The translations under genes were made by a program, and so were the position numbers. Positions 28,947 through 38,404 of a stretch of DNA of 64,000 nt are shown here, one piece after another. The stretch is from Streptococcus intermedius SK54 = ATCC 27335 (GTDB lineage Bacteria > Bacillota > Bacilli > Lactobacillales > Streptococcaceae): positions 185,900 through 249,899 of the forward strand of contig NZ_ATFK01000004.1 in NCBI RefSeq assembly GCF_000413475.1, written 5' to 3'. The stretch's first letter is position 1; each line of letters opens with the position of its first letter. The notes under the pieces were generated by a model. The model had not been told where the DNA came from. It saw only the letters and a list, made by a program, of their open reading frames with translations, and made no database searches.

Positions 28947-30989
28947 CTACTTTGATTTAAGAGTGTGATTTTCCTTCCATTCTTCTTGAGATAAATCATC
29001 AAAATCCTGACTGCTTGGCAATTCAATCAGTTCACTATGTGAAACTTCTTCAACTGTCAAAAGGGTAACTTTGCCGTCTTTGACGCGAATCATGTTGATA
29101 TCAACAGCATAAATACCATCCGGCAGCTGACTGCCGTCTATCTTGGACGATACCTCGTTACGAATAAGCTGATAATTTTCATAATTATCACCCAGAAGCT
29201 CATTAGGTATATCCAGATAAGCCATAGGAACCAAAACTTCTGCTGCCACCAAATCTTTGATAGTCAAACCACCTAAGCCATTAAAAGCCGACTGTTTCTT
29301 ATCGGGAGAATTTTTAAAAGCTTGCGCTTTCTGGAGAGCAGTGTCCGTCATATTGAGGAAGCCATAGCCAGTATAGGTCAGCGAGATTTTCTGCGGCAGT
29401 TGTTTGATTTTTTTGCTGTACTTGGTTTGTGAAGCTGCGTTAGCAAAAACTTTCCAGTATTGGTTCAGAAAATCTTTTGCTTCCTTAGTTTCAACAACTG
29501 ACCTCATTAGCAGAGCATGATCATAAGGTTTGCTAAAATTGCTAAAGGTAGACGATGTAACCTTGCCATTCTCAATCTTAAATTTAGCCGGCACTTGCAG
29601 GTTTCCTTGCTTCAACACAGCAATCTGCTCCCCTTCTGCAGTGACTGGACTAATGGTCTTAACAGCCAAGTCTTGCCCATCTGCTTTCAAATAATTCTGA
29701 ATAGCTTGGAGGGCCTGAATTGAGGGTGATGATTTCTCCCTGCCCGTTTTAAGCTTAATGTCCTTAATATCATAATAATCACTAGAGGACGAAGAAGCTT
29801 CCTTCTCCGTAGCAGCAGTTATCGATTGACGAGAAATTTTTATTGGTCGGCTTATGATTTTTCCCTTGGAGACAACATAAGGTTGGGCATCAACGATGTA
29901 AGTTCCATCTGGCAGCTTCGAAAAATCAGCCTCTTCTTCCCAGTTCATATGTGCTCCATCTTCCAATTCCAACTCTGGCATCAAGGCTCCTTCTTTTATA
30001 TAATCCTTAATAGAAATAGCCGCATAGCCATTGAAAGCTCGTTTCTTGCTGTTCTTAGATTTTCTATTTTGAGCAGCTTTTTCTTGCAAGACCGAGGTTA
30101 GTTGATAATTCGTTGACATACTAAATTGTGGGCGATTATAAGATAACTCTTTATCGTATCTGACCTTGGCGTTCCCACCAGACTTTTTAACTGCTTTTTC
30201 TACAGCAGACTTGAATTCTTTCAGAATAGCCTGCCCATCCTGACTTCCTGCACTGATTCCCAGCAGAATATTTAAACCGTAAGATTCATTAACAAAGTCA
30301 ACTTTTTCAAGCTTTTTACCAGAATACTCAGCGGTCACCAGTAAATCTACTCCCTCATCTGTTACCTTGAAAAAGGCCCTATCAGACTCAAACCAATGTT
30401 CTTTCATAGTGACATCATATTTCAAGCCTTTAGAGCGGTAAAATTGCTCCAATTGTTTTGTATAAACATTGTCGGATAGCTTTGTCTGAACTTTTGAATA
30501 AACCATAGGAAGGATAGTTCCTATTAAAAGACATACCAAAATTAACTGATTACTTTTCTTTGACAAACCATCCTTTTGGTAAAGTCTGTCAAAGAAAGGA
30601 AGCAACAATAAGAGGAAGATAAAGCTCCAGCCAGCAACTCTCTGCACAACATAAAATCCAAAAATCAGTACCGTTTGAGAAGCAAAGAGTGCCCAACCAA
30701 TCAGTACAATCGTCGCCATATAGGCTATAGACAGACTTATTTTGACCTTGCTACCGCCTTTCAGTAGGTATTGAACCCCTCGAATCAAATTGGCCAATAA
30801 ACTGAAAATATAAATAGCAAGTGTTGGTAAATAAAACCAAAACAGAAAGAACCAACCATAGCTTGAATGTGCTGAATCAGGGCTATCACCAAAATCTATA
30901 TGTAAAAGTCCGTAGAAAATGGTCATAAGAAAAATAATCAAGGGAATGTAGGGGATTAGCTTAGCGAGAGCACTTAAAACTTTTTTCAT
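28947..30989 (-). CDS. multi-spanning membrane protein with duplicated extracellular domain
   Basis: 680 residues, family not recognised. About five hydrophobic segments occupy residues 10-165 (around 10-30, 45-70, 85-110, 110-133, 148-165); the remainder is soluble and probably extracellular. Two related units are visible: 318-377 (AFNGYAAISIKDYIKEG ... LPDGTYIVDAQPYVVSKGKI) and 568-641 (AFNGLGGLTIKDLVAAE ... LPDGIYAVDINMIRVKDGKV). A Ser-rich linker (399-403) and a region of similar hydrophilic character lie between. The start ATG follows AAGGAG. Monocistronic. Confidence 0.8.
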   Translation of the reverse strand: MKKVLSALAKLIPYIPLIIFLMTIFYGLLHIDFGDSPDSAHSSYGWFFLFWFYLPTLAIYIFSLLANLIRGVQYLLKGGSKVKISLSIAYMATIVLIGWALFASQTVLIFGFYVVQRVAGWSFIFLLLLLPFFDRLYQKDGLSKKSNQLILVCLLIGTILPMVYSKVQTKLSDNVYTKQLEQFYRSKGLKYDVTMKEHWFESDRAFFKVTDEGVDLLVTAEYSGKKLEKVDFVNESYGLNILLGISAGSQDGQAILKEFKSAVEKAVKKSGGNAKVRYDKELSYNRPQFSMSTNYQLTSVLQEKAAQNRKSKNSKKRAFNGYAAISIKDYIKEGALMPELELEDGAHMNWEEEADFSKLPDGTYIVDAQPYVVSKGKIISRPIKISRQSITAATEKEASSSSSDYYDIKDIKLKTGREKSSPSIQALQAIQNYLKADGQDLAVKTISPVTAEGEQIAVLKQGNLQVPAKFKIENGKVTSSTFSNFSKPYDHALLMRSVVETKEAKDFLNQYWKVFANAASQTKYSKKIKQLPQKISLTYTGYGFLNMTDTALQKAQAFKNSPDKKQSAFNGLGGLTIKDLVAAEVLVPMAYLDIPNELLGDNYENYQLIRNEVSSKIDGSQLPDGIYAVDINMIRVKDGKVTLLTVEEVSHSELIELPSSQDFDDLSQEEWKENHTLKSK

Positions 30990-31086
30990 TTTGAAACTCC
31001 TTCATCTCATTGTAGCATAAATTGAAAGAAAAATAAGGAAAGAGCCTCATCAGCTTTTTACCATTACTTGATAAGTATTTTTCTCC

Positions 31087-31197
31087 TAGCACATTTACCA
31101 GCTGCAGGAGCAACGTTATCGGGAATATGTCAAAAGTTTGGAGCAGTTGATGTGAAATACTATAATTTATATAAGACTGAAAAATACCGCTCGTAGA
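31087..31197 (+). pseudogene. short C-terminal gene fragment
   Basis: An open frame without start codon reads LAHLPAAGATLSGICQKFGA ... ending YNLYKTEKYRS and a TAG at 31195-31197. Composition is protein-like, but only about 36 codons remain and no family was recognised. It sits in the 212-nt gap between two minus-strand genes. Confidence 0.25.
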
Positions 31198-31201
31198 AAA
31201 A

Positions 31202-32401
31202 CTAAATCTTGATTATATTTAATCTTTTACGAATCACTTGAAAAGCAATCACTAAAAGCGGCGTTAGTAAGATAAGAACTAGCCCTAATCCAATAAAAGT
31301 CTGATTAAAGCCAAAACTGTCAATCAGCCAACCAACAATCGGAAAAATGATAATCATGCTTAAACTGAACATCATTGAAGCGACACTTAACATAGTTGCT
31401 CTAGCTGAACTTGGTAAATATTGTTGCAAATCATTATAAAAAATCGGTTGATACATAGCATACAAAACATTCGTTACCAAATAAATAATAATATACATGA
31501 ATGGAGTACCAAACAATGATAGTATATATGCTGCTCCTGTCAAACTAACAACTACTGGAAAAATCCGAAAAGAATGCCATGTTTTTCCAATCTTACTGGC
31601 AAGAGAAACTGCCAAAATATTTAAGACGCTACCAATCAACATAACTGTCGAAATCTGCCATCCTGCCAAGTCTGGCAATTGCTTTTGATAGTAAAAGTAA
31701 AACATGCACATTATTGTTCCAACAAATTGAAAAATTATCATCCATGTAAAAAGACTGGGATTATTTTTCATCTCTTCTCTCACAATCAAGATAATTTTTT
31801 TCATCGTCAACACTTCGTCATTTTTCTTTTTCATTGTCGGTTCTTTTATCAACCAAATCAGAATTAAAACAATAATAGAAACCACAATCATGATATAATA
31901 AGTAATATACAAATATCCATGTACAAATAACCCCGCTAGTACCGTTCCTAAAGAGATTGCTGCCTCAGAGACACCCGACATCAAACTTGATATTTTCAAA
32001 TAACAATCTTTTAAGTCAGCTTCTACAGCAGAGTCATATAAAAGTGCAGAGCTCGTTCCTGAGTCAAAATTATAGGATAACGCATTAATTATCATTGCAA
32101 TTGCATATATCCAAAAATTTCCCTGCCCTGTCAACATCAAAATAGATGACAAAATACTTGTTAAACGGCTGATATACAGATTAACCTTATAAGAAAACCT
32201 GTCTGCTAACATACCTGACGGAATTTCAAAAATGATGCCTGTTGCATGAAAAATACTCTCTAACAGCCCAATTTGCAGTAAAGACATACCATTTTGACTG
32301 AGGAATAAAATCCAAAAACTCGTAATACCTAAAAATCCTAAGAATTCCACTCCTGCCATGAGAGGGATATTTCTTTTGTAACTTCTCCTAAATATAAACA
32401 T
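31202..32401 (-). CDS. MFS transporter
   Basis: 399-residue major facilitator with about 12 TM segments. The start MFIFRRSYKRNIPLMAGVEF at 32401 follows CAAGGA and is preferred over an in-frame codon 14 residues upstream. The signature loop between TM2 and TM3 reads PSGMLADRFSYKVN, and a charged central loop (IKEPTMKKKNDEV) separates the halves. The substrate is unknown; the closest type is the multidrug or antibiotic efflux group of Firmicutes. No regulator is adjacent. Confidence 0.85.
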   Translation of the reverse strand: MFIFRRSYKRNIPLMAGVEFLGFLGITSFWILFLSQNGMSLLQIGLLESIFHATGIIFEIPSGMLADRFSYKVNLYISRLTSILSSILMLTGQGNFWIYAIAMIINALSYNFDSGTSSALLYDSAVEADLKDCYLKISSLMSGVSEAAISLGTVLAGLFVHGYLYITYYIMIVVSIIVLILIWLIKEPTMKKKNDEVLTMKKIILIVREEMKNNPSLFTWMIIFQFVGTIMCMFYFYYQKQLPDLAGWQISTVMLIGSVLNILAVSLASKIGKTWHSFRIFPVVVSLTGAAYILSLFGTPFMYIIIYLVTNVLYAMYQPIFYNDLQQYLPSSARATMLSVASMMFSLSMIIIFPIVGWLIDSFGFNQTFIGLGLVLILLTPLLVIAFQVIRKRLNIIKI

Positions 32402-32479
32402 ATTTTTTCCTTGAGTAAGCAGAAACTGAACATTTTGTCTCATTTTCTTACTTAGTCATTTTCCATATATTTTATTTCT

Positions 32480-32504
32480 AAAAAAACGCCAACAGGCGTT
32501 TTTA
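32480..32504 (-). terminator. asnS terminator
   Basis: AAAAACGCC / GGCGTTTTT stem with an AACA loop and a T-run on the minus strand, just after the asnS stop. Confidence 0.88.
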
Positions 32505-32510
32505 CATTTC

Positions 32511-33857
32511 TTAAGGTTCAATTCTGTGAAGCATACGTGGAAACGGAATGGCTTCACGAATGTGTTTCGTTCCTGCGACAAATGTCACCATTCTCTCCAA
32601 GCCAAGTCCAAATCCAGCATGAGGAACCGAACCATATTTACGAAGATCAAGATAAAAAGCATAATCTTTAGGATTCAAACCATTTTCTTCAATCTTCCTT
32701 AACAATTTTTCATAGTTTTCTTCACGAGCTGAACCACCAATGATTTCTCCATAGCCCTCTGGAGCCAAAAGATCTGCACAAAGCACACGTTCTTCGTTTC
32801 CGGGAACAGGTTTCATGTAGAAAGCCTTGAAACTGGTAGGGTAGTTCACGACGAAAGTTGGTAGACCAAAATAGTTTGAAATCCAAGTTTCATGTGGTGA
32901 CCCAAAATCATCTCCACGTTCGATATGTTCATACTCTGCATCTTCATCGTTTTCATGATCTTGTAAGAGATCAATGACTTCATCGTAAGAAATACGTTTG
33001 AATGGTTCAGTTGCATATTTTTTAAGAAGCTCAGTATCACGTTCTAATACTTCAAGAGCATGCGGTGCACGATCCAGAACACCTTGAATTAAAGCTTTGA
33101 CATAAGCCTCTTGAAGATCAAGTGATTCTTCATGTGTAACAAACGGATATTCTGCATCCATCATCCAAAATTCTGTCAAATGGCGACGTGTTTTGGATTT
33201 TTCAGCACGAAAAACAGGGCCAAAATCAAATACACGACCAAGTGCCATGGCACCCGCCTCTAAGTAAAGCTGTCCAGATTGACTTAGAAAGGCCGGAGTT
33301 CCAAAATAATCCGTTTCAAAAAGCTCTGTTGAATCTTCTGCAGCATTTCCCGACAAAATCGGACTATCAAATTTGATAAAACCATTTTGATCAAAAAATT
33401 CATAAGAAGCATAGATAATTGCATTACGGATTTGCATAATTGCCATTTGCTTACGTGAACGAAGCCATAAATGACGGTGATCCATCAAAAAATCAGTTCC
33501 ATGCTCTTTTGGTGTGATTGGGTAGTCTTGAGATTCACCGATGACTTCAATGTCTGTGATATCTAGCTCATAACCAAACTTAGAACGCTCATCTTCTTTT
33601 ACAATCCCTGTCGCATAGACAGCTGTTTCCTGACTTAGGTGTTTAATCGTATCAAACTTCTCTAGTCCCACTTCTTCACCGAATTTTTCAATAAAGTTTG
33701 GTTTGAAGGCAACTCCTTGAAAAAAGGCTGTTCCATCGCGCAACTGAAGGAAGGCAATCTTCCCTTTGCCTGATTTATTGGCAACCCAAGCGCCAATTGT
33801 TACTTCTTCTCCGACATGATGTTTAACATCAATAATTGATACATATTTATTTGACAC
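32511..33857 (-). CDS. asnS: asparaginyl-tRNA synthetase
   Basis: Class IIb synthetase charging tRNA-Asn. The N-terminal OB anticodon-binding domain ([20 protein letters not shown]) is followed by the catalytic core with class II motifs 2 ([20 protein letters not shown]) and 3 ([10 protein letters not shown]). From a GTG start at 33857 ([12 protein letters not shown]) it is 448 residues; no better start precedes, and the Shine-Dalgarno is weak (AGAGAAAA). Last gene of a tseB-aspartate aminotransferase-VOC-asnS run. Confidence 0.96.
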   Translation of the reverse strand: MSNKYVSIIDVKHHVGEEVTIGAWVANKSGKGKIAFLQLRDGTAFFQGVAFKPNFIEKFGEEVGLEKFDTIKHLSQETAVYATGIVKEDERSKFGYELDITDIEVIGESQDYPITPKEHGTDFLMDHRHLWLRSRKQMAIMQIRNAIIYASYEFFDQNGFIKFDSPILSGNAAEDSTELFETDYFGTPAFLSQSGQLYLEAGAMALGRVFDFGPVFRAEKSKTRRHLTEFWMMDAEYPFVTHEESLDLQEAYVKALIQGVLDRAPHALEVLERDTELLKKYATEPFKRISYDEVIDLLQDHENDEDAEYEHIERGDDFGSPHETWISNYFGLPTFVVNYPTSFKAFYMKPVPGNEERVLCADLLAPEGYGEIIGGSAREENYEKLLRKIEENGLNPKDYAFYLDLRKYGSVPHAGFGLGLERMVTFVAGTKHIREAIPFPRMLHRIEP

Positions 33858-33876
33858 GTTTTTTCTCTTTTCTTTT

Positions 33877-34242
33877 TTATTCTTTGTGACAGACTGCTTC
33901 AATATTATTTCCATCTGGGTCAATAATAAAAGCAGCATAGTAGGGCTGATGATATTGAGGACGAATACCCGGACGACCATTATCTTGACCACCAGCTAAA
34001 AGACCAGCCACATAAAAAGCATCCACCTGCTCCCTCGTCTCTGCATTAAAAGCAAAGTGAGTAGAATCAGACTTTCCTTGACTCAGCCAAAAATCACCTG
34101 CTGGAGCTGTACGAGGTTCTGCAAAGCTGACTGCCTGAGGAATATCAAATGCTATTTTATACCCCAACGGAGCCAAAGTTTTCTGATAAAAAACTTTACT
34201 AATTTCTAGATTACTAACTTGAATTCCAAAATGATCTATCAT
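33877..34242 (-). CDS. VOC/glyoxalase-fold protein
   Basis: 121-residue vicinal oxygen chelate superfamily protein. Its N-terminus [20 protein letters not shown] and C-terminal [15 protein letters not shown] are the typical paired half-sites; metal ligands H4 and E (NIEAV) are present. Substrate unknown. It shares one base with the aminotransferase stop region and lies 19 nt before asnS, so it is probably cotranscribed with both. Confidence 0.85.
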   Translation of the reverse strand: MIDHFGIQVSNLEISKVFYQKTLAPLGYKIAFDIPQAVSFAEPRTAPAGDFWLSQGKSDSTHFAFNAETREQVDAFYVAGLLAGGQDNGRPGIRPQYHQPYYAAFIIDPDGNNIEAVCHKE

Positions 34243-35423
34243 TATAATTCCTCCATAAATTGATGCAAACGGCGAATAGCTTCCTTCAATGTATCCAAGT
34301 CTGTCGCATAGCTGAGACGAACATTCTCTGGTGCACCAAAGCCAGCACCTGTTACAAGAGCGACACCTACTTCTTCTAGGATAGCTGTTGTAAACTCTGT
34401 TACATCTGTATATCCTTTCATTCCCATTGCTTTTTTAACATTTGGGAAAAGGTAAAAAGCTCCTTGCGGTTTCACCACTTTAAAGCCGGGAACCTCTGCA
34501 AGCAAAGGATAAATGGTATTGAGACGTTCTTCAAAAGCTTGACGCATCGTTTCAACAGTATCTTGTGGTCCTTTTAGAGCTTCAATTGCTGCATATTGCG
34601 AAGCTGCAGTTGGATTGGAAGTTGTCTGTCCAGCCATCTTGCTCATGGCTGCAATAATCTCAGGATCTCCAACAGCATAACCAAGCCGCCAGCCTGTCAT
34701 TGAATACGACTTAGACACACCATTGATTACAATTGTTTGCTTGCAAATCGCTTCAGATAGACTCGAAATTGGTGTGAATTCATTTCCATTATAAACCAAA
34801 CGGCCATAAATATCATCCGCCAAAATAAGAATATCGTGCTCTACAGCCCAATTACCTATCGCCAACAACTCCTTAGCTGTATAAATCATCCCCGTTGGAT
34901 TGGAAGGAGAATTGAGCACCAAAACTTTCGTTTTCGCCGACCGTACAGCATCTAATTGCTCGACAGTCACTTTAAAATGATTTGCTTCTGTCGTTTGAAC
35001 AAAAACTGGTACTCCTTCTGCCATCTTAATCTGATCACCATAACTAACCCAACACGGTGTCGGAATAATTGCCTCATCGCCCGGATTGATGACACTCATA
35101 AAAAACGTATAAAGGGAGAATTTTGCCCCTGTCGCAACAGTCACTTGATTTTGTTTAATCGTATAACCATAGTACTTTGCAAAATACCCCGCAATTGCTT
35201 CTTTCAATTCAGGTAGACCACTAGTAACCGTATAAAAACTAGCTTTACCATTTTTTATAGAAGAAATAGCTGCATTTTGAATATTCTTCGGAGTTGGAAA
35301 ATCTGGCTCTCCCAATGTCAACGAAAGGATATCATCCCCTTTTTCTTTTAAGGCTTTAGCACGCGCTGCCGCTGCTAAAGTTACGCTCTCATCCATATTT
35401 AAAACACGATTGGATAATATCAT
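34242..35423 (-). CDS. aspB: aspartate aminotransferase-type PLP enzyme
   Basis: 393-residue class I/II aminotransferase. The PLP-binding lysine is K238 (NGVSKSYSMTGWR); NSPSNPTG and the substrate arginine region (RLSYA) are present. It probably interconverts aspartate and oxaloacetate, by family and by its place next to asnS. It overlaps tseB by 4 nt (ATGA) and is adjacent to the VOC gene, indicating translational coupling. Confidence 0.92.
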   Translation of the reverse strand: MILSNRVLNMDESVTLAAAARAKALKEKGDDILSLTLGEPDFPTPKNIQNAAISSIKNGKASFYTVTSGLPELKEAIAGYFAKYYGYTIKQNQVTVATGAKFSLYTFFMSVINPGDEAIIPTPCWVSYGDQIKMAEGVPVFVQTTEANHFKVTVEQLDAVRSAKTKVLVLNSPSNPTGMIYTAKELLAIGNWAVEHDILILADDIYGRLVYNGNEFTPISSLSEAICKQTIVINGVSKSYSMTGWRLGYAVGDPEIIAAMSKMAGQTTSNPTAASQYAAIEALKGPQDTVETMRQAFEERLNTIYPLLAEVPGFKVVKPQGAFYLFPNVKKAMGMKGYTDVTEFTTAILEEVGVALVTGAGFGAPENVRLSYATDLDTLKEAIRRLHQFMEEL

Positions 35424-35908
35424 AATCCCTCCTTCCTGAGTATAGTCCCTGTTTCAAAATCAACATTGTAATAGGTTGTTTCAGATTTGACTTCCCAGAT
35501 TGGTTGGCCGTCTATATAGCCAAATGTTACTTTATCAATTTGTTTGGCCCCATTATCTTTAGCGATTTTTTCTGCTTTCTCTTGACTAATTCCTTTAGAC
35601 AACTCATAAGTATAGATTTTATCACTATCAGCTTCTATCAAAACAGCAAGCTGTGTCTTTTTGCGATTTTTCCCCAAAAGACTATAATAACTCTTTTTGC
35701 CATTATAGATAGCAAAGCGATCCACTTTATCCAAATCTGTGTATTGGCGAGCGATTTTGCTAGCCGTTTCCTTAGCGGATTGATAAGGATTCATCGATAG
35801 ATTTAAAATGTAAAGAAAAGAGAAGGTGAGAACAGTCAAAACCATCGCACTTCCGATAATGTATTGCCAAACAATAAAATTTCTATCATTCTTTCTTCTA
35901 TTTTTCAC
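35420..35908 (-). CDS. TseB/YpmB-like DUF5590 membrane protein
   Basis: 162-residue single-pass protein: basic cytosolic N-terminus (MKNRRKNDRN), TM about 14-34, then an extracytoplasmic domain of two cystatin/PepSY-like units (ending IWEVKSETTYYNVDFETGTI). B. subtilis TseB (YpmB) affects PBP2A activity and cell-wall elongation, and the ypmB-aspB-asnS order is conserved. The GTG start is 6 nt after a TATAAT with no Shine-Dalgarno, so the operon's mRNA may be leaderless. Confidence 0.85.
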   Translation of the reverse strand: MKNRRKNDRNFIVWQYIIGSAMVLTVLTFSFLYILNLSMNPYQSAKETASKIARQYTDLDKVDRFAIYNGKKSYYSLLGKNRKKTQLAVLIEADSDKIYTYELSKGISQEKAEKIAKDNGAKQIDKVTFGYIDGQPIWEVKSETTYYNVDFETGTILRKEGL

Positions 35909-35914
35909 TCGTCC

Positions 35915-35920
35915 ATTATA
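35915..35920 (-). promoter_or_regulatory. tseB operon -10 box
   Basis: TATAAT on the minus strand, then GGACGA (6 nt) and the GTG start. No convincing -35. Confidence 0.55.
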
Positions 35921-35957
35921 CTATAAATAAGGATTTTTTTCTATCTTTTTCTAAAAT

Positions 35958-35986
35958 TTGATTTTATTACTACTTATTGATAAAAT
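35958..35986 (+). promoter_or_regulatory. marR promoter, predicted leaderless
   Basis: TTGATT (35958-35963), 17 nt, TGA plus TAAAAT (35981-35986), then ACAATT and the ATG at 35993. No Shine-Dalgarno. Confidence 0.65.
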
Positions 35987-35992
35987 ACAATT

Positions 35993-36439
35993 ATGAATAA
36001 ACTAACAAAACTTTTACAGGAAAATCAGACCGATTTAAAAACGATGATTGTTTTAAATAAAGCAATTCGTACAATTCGACATTTTGAAAACCAAGCAGCA
36101 AAACAACACAGACTCACTCCGACTCAATTTTCAGTATTAGAGACCCTTTATAGTAAAGGAAACTTACGCATTCAAGATTTGATTGATAAAATGCTTGCAA
36201 CTTCAGGAAATATGACCGTTGTAATTAAAAATATGACACGTGATGGTTGGATTTTTCGTATCTGTGATCCATCTGATCGACGTTCTTTTTTCATCGGATT
36301 AACTCCAAAAGGACGAAGCAAAATTGAAGCGGTACTTCCAGAGCATATTCAAAATGTCCAGCAAGGACTCAGCATTTTAACAGGAGAAGAAAAAGAAGAC
36401 TTAATTCAGATTTTAAAAAAATTCAAAAATTTGAGCTAA
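35993..36439 (+). CDS. MarR-family transcriptional regulator
   Basis: 148-residue winged-helix regulator. The DNA-binding part reads LTPTQFSVLETLYSKGNLRI ... LATSGNMTVVIKNMTRDGWI with the wing DPSDRRSFFIGLTPKGR, the MarR hallmark (D-x-R-R). It directly precedes an NADPH-dependent FMN reductase gene with its own promoter, so it probably senses a redox or quinone-like signal. No Cys is obvious in the N-terminal half, which argues against a simple thiol switch. Confidence 0.92.
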   Translation: MNKLTKLLQENQTDLKTMIVLNKAIRTIRHFENQAAKQHRLTPTQFSVLETLYSKGNLRIQDLIDKMLATSGNMTVVIKNMTRDGWIFRICDPSDRRSFFIGLTPKGRSKIEAVLPEHIQNVQQGLSILTGEEKEDLIQILKKFKNLS

Positions 36440-36443
36440 CTTA

Positions 36444-36485
36444 TTGCTAACTAGTGATATTTGTTGTAATATTAACGGGTACAAC
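36444..36485 (+). promoter_or_regulatory. FMN reductase promoter and candidate MarR operator
   Basis: TTGCTA (36444-36449), 17 nt, TAATAT (36467-36472). The inverted pair GTTGTA (36463-36468) and TACAAC (36480-36485), 11 nt apart, overlaps the -10 and suits a MarR-type repressor. Confidence 0.55.
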
Positions 36486-36505
36486 ATAAAAGGAGAGTCA
36501 TTTAT

Positions 36506-37057
36506 ATGTCTAAAAAAGTACTATTTATTGTCGGGTCTCTTCGTCAAGACTCGTTTAACCATCAATTAGCTACTCAAGCTGAACACATTATTGCCGGTCA
36601 AGCAGATATTTCTTATCTTGATTTCAAAGATATTCCATTTTTCAACCAAGATATTGAAAGCCTGGCTCCTGCCGCTGTTGCCAAAGCTCGTGAAGAAATT
36701 CTTTCCGCTGACGCTATCTGGCTCTTTTCCCCGACCTATAACTGGTCAATTCCAGGAGTCTTAAAAAACCTTTTAGATTGGCTATCACGTGCGCTTGATC
36801 TTTCCGATCCTACCGGCCCTTCTGCTCTCAACGAAAAACTTGTAACAGTTTCCTCTGTAGCAAATGGAACTTCTCCAAATGAAGTTTTCAAACATTATAG
36901 GAGCCTTCTTCCATTTATCCGGATGAATGTCATTGAACCGTTTACCGGTGTCCCTGTAAACTCTGAAGCCTGGCAAACAGGTCAGCTGACCATTTCTGAA
37001 GAAAAACAAGCTGAACTTGCAGCTCAATCCAAAGCCTTATTAGCAGCTATCAAGTAA
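36506..37057 (+). CDS. NADPH-dependent FMN reductase
   Basis: 183-residue flavodoxin-fold oxidoreductase. The phosphate-binding loop [13 protein letters not shown] and the flavin segment [18 protein letters not shown] are characteristic. It likely reduces FMN, quinones or azo compounds. The start ATG follows AAAGGAGAG. Downstream of the marR gene and behind its own putative operator. Confidence 0.9.
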   Translation: MSKKVLFIVGSLRQDSFNHQLATQAEHIIAGQADISYLDFKDIPFFNQDIESLAPAAVAKAREEILSADAIWLFSPTYNWSIPGVLKNLLDWLSRALDLSDPTGPSALNEKLVTVSSVANGTSPNEVFKHYRSLLPFIRMNVIEPFTGVPVNSEAWQTGQLTISEEKQAELAAQSKALLAAIK

Positions 37058-37067
37058 AGTAATTTAA

Positions 37068-37105
37068 AAACGGAACGATTTTAAGAAAGTCATTCCGTTT
37101 TTTCT
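37068..37105. terminator. terminator between the FMN reductase gene and yaaA
   Basis: An imperfect hairpin pairs AAAACGGAA with TTCCGTTTT around a long loop, followed by TTTTTTC on the plus strand. It serves two converging genes. Confidence 0.65.
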
Positions 37106-37106
37106 T

Positions 37107-37832
37107 TTATTTCTTTACAAAAACGTAATTCATTAGCGTAGATAAATCTTCTCGAAAAGCAAAACCCGCAAACTGCAATTGTTTGATTTCTTCTTTAGTT
37201 GTTATCTGATTTTCAATCAAAGCAGTTAAAAATTGCCCCCGAGCTTTTTTAGAAATAGTAGAGTGAACTTTTAACCTTCCTTCTCTATCTTCTAAAAATT
37301 TAAACCGAATCATCTTATCTCGTATAGATTTGGAAAATACTGTCTCAAACTCGCTTGATAACAGCGATAAAATCAGTTCCTCATTTGCAATGGCTGCATC
37401 ATAGTTCTGTCTCCAATAATTTTTCAAGTTTTTACCCGAAATAGTATATTTTACTAAAAAATCTAATCGATGAGGTGAAATCAGCGCCATAGCTGGCAGA
37501 ATACCATAGAGACTAGAGGTGATAAACAAATGGTCATCTACATATCTTATTTCTTTCTCCGTTAAGTTATTTCTTTTGATATGTCGATACATAAGTCCAT
37601 CAAACAAATGCAAAGCTGGGTAAGTCAAGGCCTCCCCTTTTTTTAATCGTTGAAGATGAGTGTGTTCTTCTTCAGCTCGCTCCCAACTAATATGGTAAAA
37701 ATGAGATAACTCTTCGATAGAATACCGAGACAGACCAGCCACGATTAGTTTTGTTTGTTCTGAAAGGGAACATTTTCCACACGGTTTAAGGTTAAAATTC
37801 ATTTCTTTAGCTGTTGGGATTAAAATTTTCAT
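37107..37832 (-). CDS. yaaA: YaaA family peroxide stress protein
   Basis: 241-residue UPF0246/YaaA protein, in E. coli a DNA-binding protein that lowers free iron under peroxide stress. Family segments: MKILIPTAKEM, ALHLFDGLMYRHI, FITSSLYGILPA and IVKGTL-equivalent C-terminal KKARGQFL. The ATG is 6 nt after an extended -10 and has no Shine-Dalgarno, so a leaderless mRNA is predicted. Divergent from the DUF1836 gene. Confidence 0.9.
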   Translation of the reverse strand: MKILIPTAKEMNFNLKPCGKCSLSEQTKLIVAGLSRYSIEELSHFYHISWERAEEEHTHLQRLKKGEALTYPALHLFDGLMYRHIKRNNLTEKEIRYVDDHLFITSSLYGILPAMALISPHRLDFLVKYTISGKNLKNYWRQNYDAAIANEELILSLLSSEFETVFSKSIRDKMIRFKFLEDREGRLKVHSTISKKARGQFLTALIENQITTKEEIKQLQFAGFAFREDLSTLMNYVFVKK

Positions 37833-37838
37833 ATTCTT

Positions 37839-37867
37839 ATTGTATCAAAACTTATCTAGCAGAACAA
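37839..37867 (-). promoter_or_regulatory. yaaA promoter, predicted leaderless
   Basis: Minus strand TTGTTC (37862-37867), 17 nt, TGA plus TACAAT (37839-37844), then AAGAAT and the ATG. Confidence 0.65.
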
Positions 37868-37879
37868 TTCATTTCTCTC

Positions 37880-37908
37880 TTGACATCCAATGTTTAGTAT
37901 TATATAAT
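37880..37908 (+). promoter_or_regulatory. promoter of the DUF1836-hlyIII operon
   Basis: TTGACA (37880-37885), 17 nt, TATAAT (37903-37908): near consensus. The inverted repeat TCTAGT / ACTAGA (37908-37925 region) sits at the start point and could be an operator or a 5' hairpin. Confidence 0.75.
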
Positions 37909-37936
37909 CTAGTTATAGAGACTAGATGAGGAAGAG

Positions 37937-38404
37937 GTGAATATTTTGGAAATTCCAAAATTTCCGACATGGGAAGAATTACCTGAGTTAGATCTCTATC
38001 TTGACCAGGTTCTTCTTTATGTGAATGGTGTAAACGAACAAGCATTTCATAGCACAGACAAATCTCTAACTGCTGCTATGGTAAACAACTATGTAAAACA
38101 CGCTCACATTCCAAAACCAATCAAAAAGAAATACAATCGTATCCAAATTGCTCGTTTGATTGTATTGACGACTTTAAAGCCGGTCTTTCCTATTCCAGAT
38201 ATTATTAAGACAATTCAGCTTCTGGTAAACGAAAAGGATTCTCCTACTCTTTACAATGAATTTGTCTATTGTATGCGAGAGGAAAAAATAGATAATACTG
38301 CACCTGCTATTGAAGTGGCTTGTCAAACTGTGAAATTATTTCATCAAACGAAAGAACTTGCTTTATCCTTAGAAAGGAGGACAAAAGATGAACCAAACCC
38401 TTAA
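37937..38404 (+). CDS. DUF1836 family protein
   Basis: 155-residue cytosolic helical protein, DUF1836, function unknown. The N-terminal part contains a MerR-like pattern (AMVNNYVKHAHIPKP ... YNRIQIARLIVL), so DNA binding is plausible. The annotated start is GTG at 37937; TTG at 37946 has a better-placed GAGGTG and may be the true start. It overlaps hlyIII by 17 nt. Confidence 0.8.
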   Translation: MNILEIPKFPTWEELPELDLYLDQVLLYVNGVNEQAFHSTDKSLTAAMVNNYVKHAHIPKPIKKKYNRIQIARLIVLTTLKPVFPIPDIIKTIQLLVNEKDSPTLYNEFVYCMREEKIDNTAPAIEVACQTVKLFHQTKELALSLERRTKDEPNP

